56,882 bases of DNA from contig JARKPR010000089.1 of the NCBI GenBank assembly GCA_029975165.1, positions 1 through 56,882 on the forward strand, given 5' to 3'. Shown here piece by piece: positions 28,995 through 36,477 of the stretch (its first letter is position 1; each line of letters begins with the position of its first letter). This DNA comes from Selenomonadales bacterium (GTDB lineage: Bacteria > Bacillota > Negativicutes > Sporomusales > UBA7701). The notes beneath the pieces were generated by a model, which saw nothing but the letters and a program-made list of their open reading frames with translations, ran no database searches and was not told the origin of the DNA. A program made the position numbers and the translations under genes.

Positions 28995-29588
28995 ATGCCG
29001 GTAAAATACGACGAACAGCTTTCCTGCCTGCAGAAGCCCGACGCCGCCGATATCCCGCCCGAGGTGCAGGCGGTCTTCGACAAGAACGTGGATTGGCAGC
29101 TGGCGAACTGGGGGTTCATCAACAACCTGTTCAAGGTGCTGCCCCTGAATGCTTTGCAGTATAAGGGCTTCCTCGATTTCAAGGCGTCGCTGTTCACGCC
29201 GGAGACGTGCTATCTGAGCACGGCCGACAAGGAGATGATGGGGCTGGTGGTTTCGGCGACGAACAACTGCGCCTACTGCCTGACGAGCCACAGCGACGTG
29301 CTGCGCGGGCTGACGGGCGACCCGGCGTGGGTGGATACGCTGTCGTACAACTACCGCGCGGCCAAGCTGACGCCGAAGCAGCGCGCCCTGTGCGATTACG
29401 CCTTTTTCGTGACGGTGTACCCGCGGGAGGTGGATACCGACCAGGTGGAGAAGCTGCGGGCGGTGGGCTTCAACGACCACGAGATCCTGGAGGCGGCGTT
29501 CGTGGCCGGGTTCTTCAACTACACGAACCGCTGGGTGAGCACGATCAAGCCGGTGGCCAATCCGGGGCATTTCAGCCACAACCGGTAA
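28995..29588 (+). CDS. Peroxidase-related carboxymuconolactone-decarboxylase (AhpD-like) protein
   Basis: I chose ATG 28995, eight bases from AAGGAGG; the ATG two codons earlier is too close. The 197-residue product shows the AhpD/CMD helix with the redox pair CAYC in NNCAYCLTSHSDVLRG near residue 90. A second helix (DHEILEAAFVAGFFNYTNR) follows. Proteins of this type reduce hydroperoxides, or are alkylhydroperoxidase-like with unknown substrates. A palindromic terminator follows. Confidence 0.9.
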   Translation: MPVKYDEQLSCLQKPDAADIPPEVQAVFDKNVDWQLANWGFINNLFKVLPLNALQYKGFLDFKASLFTPETCYLSTADKEMMGLVVSATNNCAYCLTSHSDVLRGLTGDPAWVDTLSYNYRAAKLTPKQRALCDYAFFVTVYPREVDTDQVEKLRAVGFNDHEILEAAFVAGFFNYTNRWVSTIKPVANPGHFSHNR

Positions 29589-29604
29589 ATTTTGATTAAG
29601 AAGT

Positions 29605-29634
29605 CAAAGGACTTACCGCATGGTAAGTCCTTTG
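29605..29634. terminator. Bidirectional terminator
   Basis: CAAAGGACTTACC (29605-29617) pairs perfectly with GGTAAGTCCTTTG (29622-29634), between convergent genes. The plus-strand tail is GCTTTTACC. Confidence 0.75.
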
Positions 29635-29653
29635 GCTTTTACCATTATGGATT

Positions 29654-30655
29654 TCACAGCCATTCTTTGCGGGTGTCCCAGTCGCCGGCGAGGCGGGCGC
29701 GGACTTTGTCGCGCTCGGGGGCGTAGGCGGCGGGGTCGGCGGCGAGCCGGTCATCGGCGAGGAGGCCGGCGGCGATTTTGTATTCTTCCCGGGCCTGGTC
29801 CTGGCGGCCGGTGAGCTCATAGGCCTGGGCGAGGTTGAAGTGGGCCGGCAGGGATTTCGGGCTGAGCCGGATGGCTTCCCGGGCGTCGGCGATGGCTTCG
29901 CCGTAGCGCCCCATGAGGCCGTAGGTGTTGCCGCGGACTACGAGCACGCCGAGGTCGGCGGGCCTGGCGGCCAGGACCGCGGTGCAGTCGGCAACGGCCT
30001 GGAAGTAGTTTTTCAGCTGGCTGTTGACGCGGGCCCGCAGGGAGTACGCCATGAGGTCGTTGGGGTCGAGGCCGAGGGCGGCGTCGAGGTCGGCGAGGGC
30101 GGCGGCGTTCTGCTTGAGGCCGTAGTAGTGGACGGAGGCGCGGAGCGCGTAGGAGGAGGCGGTGGGCGACAGCCCGACGAGGGTGTCGGTGTCGGCGAGG
30201 GCGAGGTCGAATTGCTTCAGCATCATGTAGACGGCGGTGCGGTGGTAGTACGATGCGGCGTAACCGGGCCGGATTTCGATGGCGGCGGTGAGGTCGGCGA
30301 GGGCGGGGTCGAATTGCTTCAGGCGGAGGTAGCATTCGCCGCGGTCGACGAGGGCCGGGTAGAAGGAAGGCTCCAGGGCGAGGGCCTGCGTGTAGTCGTC
30401 GACGGCCAGCCGGTATTCGCGCTTGTATTTGTGGGCCAGGCCCCGGAGACCGTAGTTCATGGGCTGGCCGGGATCGAGCTTGATGGCCTGGGTGAGGGTG
30501 GCGATGGCGGCGTCGTACTGGCCGGCTTTGATCTGCGCGAAGCCGGTTTTGGCGAGGTCGCCGCGGGACGGTGTGTCGGCGGCCAGGGCGGAGGCGGCGA
30601 GCAGCAGGCAGAGGACGAGGGCGACGGCAAGGATGAGGGGCTTTATTCTGGACAT
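29654..30655 (-). CDS. Exported TPR-repeat protein, paralogue 3 of a tandem trio
   Basis: ATG 30655 follows AGGAGGAA. The 333-residue product has a signal peptide (PLILAVALVLCLLLAASALA), then about eight tetratricopeptide repeats (for example FAQIKAGQYDAAIATLTQAI). It ends with a conserved tail, RARLAGDWDTRKEWL. The two genes upstream encode proteins with the same layout and tail. It is probably a periplasmic or extracytoplasmic protein-interaction scaffold. It is the last gene of the trio, with short intergenic gaps suggesting one transcript. Confidence 0.88.
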   Translation of the reverse strand: MSRIKPLILAVALVLCLLLAASALAADTPSRGDLAKTGFAQIKAGQYDAAIATLTQAIKLDPGQPMNYGLRGLAHKYKREYRLAVDDYTQALALEPSFYPALVDRGECYLRLKQFDPALADLTAAIEIRPGYAASYYHRTAVYMMLKQFDLALADTDTLVGLSPTASSYALRASVHYYGLKQNAAALADLDAALGLDPNDLMAYSLRARVNSQLKNYFQAVADCTAVLAARPADLGVLVVRGNTYGLMGRYGEAIADAREAIRLSPKSLPAHFNLAQAYELTGRQDQAREEYKIAAGLLADDRLAADPAAYAPERDKVRARLAGDWDTRKEWL

Positions 30656-30699
30656 TGGCTATTCCTCCTGGAGCAATTTTTTTCGGGTGTGGGCGGCGG

Positions 30700-31698
30700 T
30701 CAGAGCCATTTCTTGAGGGTGTCCCAGTCGCCGGCGAGGCGGGCCTGGATTTTTTTGCGCTCGGTGGGGTAGACGGCCGGGTCGGCGGCGAGCCGGTCAC
30801 CGGCGAGGAGGCCGGCGGCGGCCCGGTATTCCCCGAGGGCTTCGTCGCGGCGGCCGCTAAGCTCCAAAGCCTGGGCGAGGTTGAGGCGGGGCATGAAAGC
30901 TTGCGGGTCGACCCGGAGGGCTTCCCGGGAATCGGCGATGGCCTCGGCGTAGCGGCCGAGGTTGCCGTAGGCGTTGCCGCGGTTGGTGAGGGCGACGCGG
31001 CTGTTGGGGTTGCGGACGAGGAAGACGGTGTAGTCGCCGATGGCCGGGGCGTAGTTTTTCAGCTTGCTGTGGGTCAGGCCGCGGAGTCCGTAGGCTTTGA
31101 TGTCGTTCGGGTTGAGCGCGATGACTTTGTTGAGGTCGGCGAGGGCCAGGTCGTATTGGTTGAGGTTGTAATAGTATAATGTGGCGCGGAGCGCATACGC
31201 CGAGTAGTCGGGCCAATAAGCGATGAGCCTGTCGAGGTCGGCGAGGGCCAGGTCGTATTGCTTTCGCTGGACGTAGACATTGCTGCGGTAAAGGTATACC
31301 AGGGAGTAATCGGGTTTTATCGCCAGGGCGGCATTGAAGTCGGCGAGGGCCAGGTCGTACTGTTTGAGACTGGAGCGGCATTCGCCGCGCTGGGCCAGGG
31401 CCGGTAAGTAGGCAGGCTGCAGGGCCAGGGCCTGCGTGAAGTCTTCGATGGCCGGTTGAAAGTCTTGTTTGTGCTTGTAAGCCAGGCCTCGGTCGTAGTA
31501 GGAGACGGGGGAGGCGGGATCGAGCTCGACGAGCTGGGTGAAGGTGGCGATGGCGTCGTCGTATTGTTTGGCTTTGAGTTGTTCGCCGCCGGTTTTTCGC
31601 AACTCGCGGACGGCAGGGTCGGCGGCCAGGGCGGAGGCGGCGAACAGCAGGCAGAGGATGAGGGCGACGGCGAAGATGAAGGGCCTTGTTGTGGACAT
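30700..31698 (-). CDS. Exported TPR-repeat protein, paralogue 2 of a tandem trio
   Basis: ATG 31698 follows GGGAGAGA. The 332-residue product has a signal peptide (PFIFAVALILCLLFAASALA), TPR units of 34 residues such as LALADFNAALAIKPDYS, and the shared tail RARLAGDWDTLKKWL in the form QARLAGDWDTLKKWL. It lies 44 bases before paralogue 3 and 46 bases after paralogue 1. Divergence among the three is substantial, so the duplication is not recent. Confidence 0.88.
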   Translation of the reverse strand: MSTTRPFIFAVALILCLLFAASALAADPAVRELRKTGGEQLKAKQYDDAIATFTQLVELDPASPVSYYDRGLAYKHKQDFQPAIEDFTQALALQPAYLPALAQRGECRSSLKQYDLALADFNAALAIKPDYSLVYLYRSNVYVQRKQYDLALADLDRLIAYWPDYSAYALRATLYYYNLNQYDLALADLNKVIALNPNDIKAYGLRGLTHSKLKNYAPAIGDYTVFLVRNPNSRVALTNRGNAYGNLGRYAEAIADSREALRVDPQAFMPRLNLAQALELSGRRDEALGEYRAAAGLLAGDRLAADPAVYPTERKKIQARLAGDWDTLKKWL

Positions 31699-31744
31699 TG
31701 GCTATCTCTCCCGTGAGTCCGATTTATTGTATCCTTGTAAGGGG

Positions 31745-32743
31745 TTACAACCATTCTTTGAGGGTGGCCCAGTCGCCGGCGAGGCGGGCGCGCAGTTTTT
31801 GGCGCTCGGGGGCGAAGGCAGCGGGATCGGCGGCGAGCCGGTCATCGGCGAGAAGGGCGGCGGCGGCCCGGTATTCCTCGAGGGCTTCGTCGCGGCGGCC
31901 GGCGAGTTCCAGGGACTGGGCGAGGTTCATGCGGGCGGCGACCGACTTGGGGTCGAGGCGGAGGGCCCGGCGCGCGTCGGCGATGGCTTCGGCGTAGCGG
32001 CCCATGAGGCCGTAGGCGTTGCTGCGGTTGACGCAGGCGGCGACGTCGGCGGGGTCGACGGCGAGGATGCGGCTGTAGTCGGCTATGACCTGGGCGTAGT
32101 CCTTGCGCTCGATGTTGATGAGGGCGCGCATGTGGTAGGCCGTGGGGTCGGCCGGCGCCAGGGCGACGGCCTTGTCGAGGGCGGCGAGGGCGAGGTCGTT
32201 CCTGGCGAAGCCGCTGCGGTAGATGGCGGCCCGCACGAGGTAGGCCTGGGAGGAGGGCTCGAGGAGGAGGGTTTTGTCGTTGTCGGCGAGGGCGAGGTCG
32301 TAGCGTTTTTGCCCCAGGTAGACTTTGCTGCGGGTGTGGTAGGCGAGGCCGTAGGCCGGCTCGATGGCGAGGGCGGCGGCCAGGTCGGCGAGGGCGGGCT
32401 CGGGCTGTTTGAGGAGGAAGAGGGCGTAGCCGCGGTGGGCGAGGGCAGGGTAGTATTCGGGGCTGAGGGCGAGGGCGGCGGTGAAGTCGTCGACGGCCGG
32501 CAGGTATTCGCCTTTTTGCCTGTAGGCCAGGCCGCGGTGGAAGTAGGAGGTGGGGGCGGCGGGGTTGAGGGCGATGAGCTTGGTGAAGGTGGCGATGGCG
32601 GCGTCGTATTGTCCGGCCGCGAGCTGGCCGCTGCCGGTTTTCCGCAGTTCGAGGACGGCGGGGCCGGCGGCGAGGGCGACGGCGGCGGACAGCAGGCAGA
32701 GGGCGAGGGCGGCGGCGAGGAGGGCCGGCTTTATTCTGGACAA
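31745..32743 (-). CDS. Exported TPR-repeat protein, paralogue 1 of a tandem trio
   Basis: I chose TTG 32743, which aligns with the ATG of the paralogues (SRIKPALL here, SRIKPLIL in paralogue 3) and lies seven bases from GGGGGA; a TTG five codons upstream is the alternative. The product is 332 residues with a signal peptide (ALLAAALALCLLSAAVALA), about eight TPRs and the tail RARLAGDWATLKEWL. It is the first gene of the trio; an AT-rich promoter region lies at 32760-32790. Confidence 0.87.
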   Translation of the reverse strand: MSRIKPALLAAALALCLLSAAVALAAGPAVLELRKTGSGQLAAGQYDAAIATFTKLIALNPAAPTSYFHRGLAYRQKGEYLPAVDDFTAALALSPEYYPALAHRGYALFLLKQPEPALADLAAALAIEPAYGLAYHTRSKVYLGQKRYDLALADNDKTLLLEPSSQAYLVRAAIYRSGFARNDLALAALDKAVALAPADPTAYHMRALINIERKDYAQVIADYSRILAVDPADVAACVNRSNAYGLMGRYAEAIADARRALRLDPKSVAARMNLAQSLELAGRRDEALEEYRAAAALLADDRLAADPAAFAPERQKLRARLAGDWATLKEWL

Positions 32744-32910
32744 GGAGAATTCCCCCAATGGCGTTTATTTTTCATTATACCATTATTTCCGGCGAGCGGA
32801 GAAAATCCGCCGCCGCCTGCGGCGCCTCCCAAGCGGCGGCGGTTGACCCCCTTCCCGGCGGGGTGTAAAATGGGTGGTGTGGCCGAATAATTTCGTCAGG
32901 GGTTGTAGGG

Positions 32911-33810
32911 ATGAGACTGCGCGCCAACCTGCTTTTGCTGCTGGCCGCCGCCATCTGGGGGTTCGCGTTCGTGGCCCAGCGGGTGGGGATGGATTATGTG
33001 GGGCCGTTCACTTTCAACGGGGTAAGATTTGCGCTGGGCGGCCTGTCGTTGGTGCCGCTCATTTTTGTTTTGCGCCGCGAGGCGCCGCCGGAGCCGCCGG
33101 GAAGGGCGACGAGCCTGAAGGCCGGTCTGGCGGCGGGGGCGGTATTGTTCGCGGCGGCGTCGCTGCAGCAGGTGGGGCTGCTCTATACGACGGCCGGGAA
33201 GGCGGCGTTCATCACCTGCCTTTACCTTGTGCTGGTGCCGGCGGCCGGGGTGCTGCTGGGCCGGCGGACGACGGCCGGGACGTGGCTGGGGTCGCTGGTG
33301 GCGGTGGCCGGGCTGTACCTATTGTGCGTGAAGGAGGATTTCACGGTCGGGTACGGCGATTTCCTCGAGCTGGCGGGGGCGGTGTTCTGGACGGCGCATA
33401 TCCTGCTGATCGACCGTTATTCCCGCCGGGTGGATACGCTGCAGCTGGCGTTTTTCCAGTTCATGGCCTGCGCGGACGGCAGCCTGGCGGTGGCGGCGGC
33501 GGTGGAGGAGATTACGCTGGGCGGCCTCGGGCTGGCGGCGGTGCCTATTTTGTACGGCGGGCTGTGTTCGGTGGGGGTGGCCTATACGCTGCAGATCGTA
33601 GGCCAGAAGGATGCCCCGCCGTCGCATGCGGCGATCATTTTGAGCCTGGAGACGGTGTTCGCGGCCGTGGGCGGTTACTTGATCCTCGGCGAGCGGCTGG
33701 GGACGCGGGAGGCTTTGGGCTGCGCGCTGATGATGGCCGGGATGCTGGCCTCGCAGTTGTGGAGCCTGCGGCCGGGCCAGGCGCGGGAGGGCGAGCCGGC
33801 CCGGCCGTGA
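32911..33810 (+). CDS. DMT-superfamily (EamA) transporter, full length
   Basis: ATG 32911 lies after AGGGGTTGTAGGG. The 299-residue product has ten predicted helices in two EamA halves. The opening LLLLAAAIWGFAFVAQRVG, the central GRRTTAGTWLGSLVAVAGLYLL and the second-half ILSLETVFAAVGGYLILGE are typical of the RhaT/YdcZ-like amino-acid or metabolite exporters. The substrate is unknown. It may be cotranscribed with the MFS gene 87 bases downstream. Confidence 0.92.
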   Translation: MRLRANLLLLLAAAIWGFAFVAQRVGMDYVGPFTFNGVRFALGGLSLVPLIFVLRREAPPEPPGRATSLKAGLAAGAVLFAAASLQQVGLLYTTAGKAAFITCLYLVLVPAAGVLLGRRTTAGTWLGSLVAVAGLYLLCVKEDFTVGYGDFLELAGAVFWTAHILLIDRYSRRVDTLQLAFFQFMACADGSLAVAAAVEEITLGGLGLAAVPILYGGLCSVGVAYTLQIVGQKDAPPSHAAIILSLETVFAAVGGYLILGERLGTREALGCALMMAGMLASQLWSLRPGQAREGEPARP

Positions 33811-33897
33811 GGGGCCGGCCCGGTTGAGGCCTGGGGCAGGGAAGGTCCCGGCCGGCGGCGAAGTGTAAGCGGGAATACTGGCGATGGGGGCGGGCGC

Positions 33898-35241
33898 ATG
33901 GAGAGGGAGCAGGGGGCGTGGCAGGAGAGGGTACGGCGGCTGGACCGGCGGCGCTGGCTGGTGTGGGTGCCTGTGGCCCTGGCTTTTCTGGCCGCTTATT
34001 TCCACCGCACGGCGACCGGGGTGGTGGCCGATAATCTGATGCGCGATTTCGCCATCGAGCGGGCGGCGGAGCTGGGGGTTCTGTCGTCGATTTATTTTTA
34101 TACATACGCGGCGATGCAGCTGCCGTCCGGCATTATGGCCGATTTCTGGGGGCCGCGGCGGACGATAACGCTGGCGCTGTTGGTGGCGGCGGGCGGGGCG
34201 GTGCTGTTCGGGGCGAGCGAGAGCCTGCCGGCGCTGTATGCCGGGCGATTTTTGTCCAGCGTGGGGGTCGGGCTGCTGTTCGTGAATCTCGTGAAGATCC
34301 ACGCCGACTGGTTCCGGGTGCGGGAGTTCGGCACGATGTCGGGGCTGACGGTGCTTGTGGGCAACGCCGGTTCGCTGCTGGCGGCGACGCCGCTGGCGTT
34401 CGTGGTCGAGGCTTTGGACTGGCGGGCGGCCTTTTACATCATTGCCGCTTATTCGCTGGTTATGGCGGCGGTAAGCTGGCTGGCGGTCCGCGACCGCCCG
34501 GCCGACATCGGCCTGCCGCCGATCGCGGCGGTGGAGGAGCGCGAGGGCGGGGGGGCGGCGATGGCGGCGACGGGCCGGTACGGCGTGGCGGCGTGCATCC
34601 GCACGGTGCTGGGCAACCGCTACACCTGGCCGCCTTTCCTGACAGCGGCGGCGGTGTACGGCGTGTTCATGGCCTTCCTCGGCGTGTGGGGGGTGCCGTA
34701 TTTCATGCAGGTGTACGGGATGCCGCGCCTCGAGGCGTCGGGGTATATGGTGGCGATTGTGGCCGGCAACATGGTCGGCGGGCCGCTTGTCGGCTTTTTG
34801 TCGGATAAGCTGGGGTACCGGCGGTGGCCGTACTGCGGCGCGGCGGCCATGTTTTTGGCCGTATGGCTGACGCTGACGCTGTGGAACGGCGGCAGGCCGC
34901 CGGTGTGGGCGCTGTATCCCCTCGTTTTCGCTATCGGCGTGGGGCTGTCGGGGGTGACGATTTCGGTGGCGTGCGTGCGCGAGGTCAATCCGCCGCAGAT
35001 GGCCGGCATCGCCGCCGGGTTCGCCAATTCGGGGCCGTTCATCGGCGCGGCGCTGATGCAGCCGCTGTTCGGCTGGGTGCTGGATATGAACTGGCAGGGG
35101 GCGGTCGAGCAAGGTGTTAAGGTTTACCCCACGGCCGCCTGGCAGAGCGCGTTCTGGCTGTGCGCGGCCGTGCTGGCGGCGGGACTGTGCATGTCGCTGC
35201 TGATCAAGGAGACCCGCTGCCGGGTGCTGGGTGGCGAGTAA
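33898..35241 (+). CDS. MFS transporter (phosphate/anion-exchanger-like)
   Basis: ATG 33898 is preceded by a GGGGGCGGGCGC stretch rather than a clear Shine-Dalgarno sequence. The 447-residue product has twelve helices, the TM2-TM3 motif DFWGPRRTITLAL and a second-half GFLSDKLGYRRWPY loop. The N-terminus is basic (ERVRRLDRRRWLVW). The general pattern is the ACS/NNP-like MFS branch, and the substrate is unresolved. It probably follows the EamA gene in one transcript. Confidence 0.9.
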   Translation: MEREQGAWQERVRRLDRRRWLVWVPVALAFLAAYFHRTATGVVADNLMRDFAIERAAELGVLSSIYFYTYAAMQLPSGIMADFWGPRRTITLALLVAAGGAVLFGASESLPALYAGRFLSSVGVGLLFVNLVKIHADWFRVREFGTMSGLTVLVGNAGSLLAATPLAFVVEALDWRAAFYIIAAYSLVMAAVSWLAVRDRPADIGLPPIAAVEEREGGGAAMAATGRYGVAACIRTVLGNRYTWPPFLTAAAVYGVFMAFLGVWGVPYFMQVYGMPRLEASGYMVAIVAGNMVGGPLVGFLSDKLGYRRWPYCGAAAMFLAVWLTLTLWNGGRPPVWALYPLVFAIGVGLSGVTISVACVREVNPPQMAGIAAGFANSGPFIGAALMQPLFGWVLDMNWQGAVEQGVKVYPTAAWQSAFWLCAAVLAAGLCMSLLIKETRCRVLGGE

Positions 35242-35307
35242 TGGGGGATTGGCTAAAAAGCTCCAGGGACTTTTTAGCGCAATCCCGGGGCGGTACGAGA
35301 TTATTAT

Positions 35308-35339
35308 TAGAACCAGCAACTGCGGTTGCTGGTTCTAAT
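35308..35339. terminator. Terminator hairpin between convergent genes
   Basis: TTAGAACCAGCAACTG forms a perfect stem with the following GGTTGCTGGTTCTAA. It lies between the MFS gene and the convergent OsmC gene. Confidence 0.65.
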
Positions 35340-35362
35340 GTTGTGCGGACTCGGTTGCCGGC

Positions 35363-35773
35363 CTAGGAGCGATATGTGAAGGTGATGGTTTTTTTCATGT
35401 CGGGGTGGAGGCTGTTGTAGACGGGGCATTCTTTGGCGGTGAGTTCGATGATTTTCTTTTCTTTGGGGCTGTAGTTGTCGTGCGGCAGGGTGAATTCGCT
35501 GACAAGTTCGACGATGCGGCGCGGGGCGGTGCCCATGACTTTGGTGGTGGCGACTTCGGCGCCGTCGATGCTGAAGCCGTGGGTTTTGGCGGCCATGCCC
35601 ATGATGGTGAGGACGCAGCAGCCGAAGGCGGTGGCGACGAGGTCGGTGGGCGAGAAGGCTTCGCCGCGGCCCTGGTTGTCGAGCGGGGCGTCGGTGACGA
35701 GGGTGTTCCCCGACTGGAGGTGGACCGATTCGGTGCGCAGGTCGCCGAGATATTTCGTTTTTACGGTGGCCAT
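35363..35773 (-). CDS. OsmC/Ohr-family peroxide-reducing protein
   Basis: ATG 35773 follows AAAGGGG. The 136-residue product has typical OsmC length. The two redox cysteines appear in FGCCVLTIMGMAAKTHG near residue 50 and ECPVYNSL near 115. SPTDLVATAFG is the family's helix start. It detoxifies organic hydroperoxides in the cytoplasm. It is a single-gene unit. Confidence 0.93.
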   Translation of the reverse strand: MATVKTKYLGDLRTESVHLQSGNTLVTDAPLDNQGRGEAFSPTDLVATAFGCCVLTIMGMAAKTHGFSIDGAEVATTKVMGTAPRRIVELVSEFTLPHDNYSPKEKKIIELTAKECPVYNSLHPDMKKTITFTYRS

Positions 35774-35926
35774 GATTTAACCCCTTTCAGAATGTTTTCC
35801 CGCTGGGGATATTCAATAATCCGCCCGCGTTTTCCTCCATGGAGGCGAAATTTTCCCCGGCGCCGGGGGGTGGGGGAAAAGGGCGGAGCTGTACTTTGCG
35901 GATAGATTTTCGTTTATAAAAAATAC

Positions 35927-35955
35927 TTGCCTTCGTTTAAAAAAACAGATACAAT
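35927..35955 (+). promoter_or_regulatory. Promoter of the riboswitch-controlled gene
   Basis: TTGCCT (35927-35932) and TACAAT (35950-35955) are separated by 17 bases in AT-rich DNA. They lie about 40 bases upstream of the c-di-GMP aptamer. Confidence 0.7.
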
Positions 35956-35994
35956 CTAACTGCAAAATAAACGACCGGATTATGTTGCATTATC

Positions 35995-36078
35995 GCGAAT
36001 ATTAGGCAAACCTGTCGAAAGGCAGGGACGCAAAGCTGCGGGTCTAAGGACGTACGTCTATGACAGCCAGTTGCCGGA
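35995..36078 (+). promoter_or_regulatory. Cyclic di-GMP-I (GEMM-I) riboswitch
   Basis: The aptamer hallmarks occur in order: GGCAAACC, a CGAAA tetraloop-type hairpin, GGGACGCAAAGC, a GGGTCTAAGG segment, a second hairpin, and the closing strand GTTGCC that pairs with GGCAA to form P1. Downstream, CAGCC (36064) can pair with GGCTG (36114), followed by TTTTTTTT at about 36121, a possible intrinsic terminator sharing bases with P1. If that pairing is right, ligand binding would favour read-through. The controlled gene is the 52-residue membrane peptide at 36178. Confidence 0.9.
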
Positions 36079-36177
36079 TTGCGCCGATCGTCGGGCGGGT
36101 CCGTACGACCGGGGCTGCATTTTTTTTCGGCTGGTGCCGCAGAGCGCTGCGGGGCCGGACGGGAACGGAGGAGTGGA

Positions 36178-36336
36178 ATGTTGTTTGAGGCGGTGCATGA
36201 ATATTTGCTGGTGGCGGCGGGCATCGTCGTAATGGCGCTGATGGCATATTCCTATGCCGAGGCGAAGGCGCCGCGGCGCCTGTTCGGGAAGCCGGTGAGC
36301 CATATGGAGGTAAGGCAGCTCAGGCGGGTGAAGTGA
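36178..36336 (+). CDS. Single-pass membrane peptide under c-di-GMP riboswitch control
   Basis: ATG 36178 follows GGAGGAGTGG. The 52-residue product has one hydrophobic helix (residues 9-27, YLLVAAGIVVMALMAYSYA) and a basic cytoplasmic tail (APRRLFGKPVSH..RQLRRVK). I do not recognise it. The riboswitch, the good ribosome site and a following terminator argue strongly that it is expressed. A link to motility, envelope or surface change by c-di-GMP is inference. Confidence 0.78.
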   Translation: MLFEAVHEYLLVAAGIVVMALMAYSYAEAKAPRRLFGKPVSHMEVRQLRRVK

Positions 36337-36389
36337 CTGCGCCGCGGAGCGCCGCGGATTTTTGAGAACGCAGGGCGAAGACGCGGATT

Positions 36390-36420
36390 GCGGCCGGCTT
36401 ATTTAGCCGGCCGCTTGTGT
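36390..36420 (+). terminator. Terminator before uvrC
   Basis: GCGGCCGGCT (36390-36399) pairs with AGCCGGCCGC (36405-36414), followed by TTGTGTT. A TATAAT at 36421-36426 and a TACAAT at 36432 lie directly after, the likely uvrC promoter. Confidence 0.7.
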
Positions 36421-36477
36421 TATAATACATATACAATACTTTTTTACCATATACAGTAATTTGCGCGGGAGGCCGCT

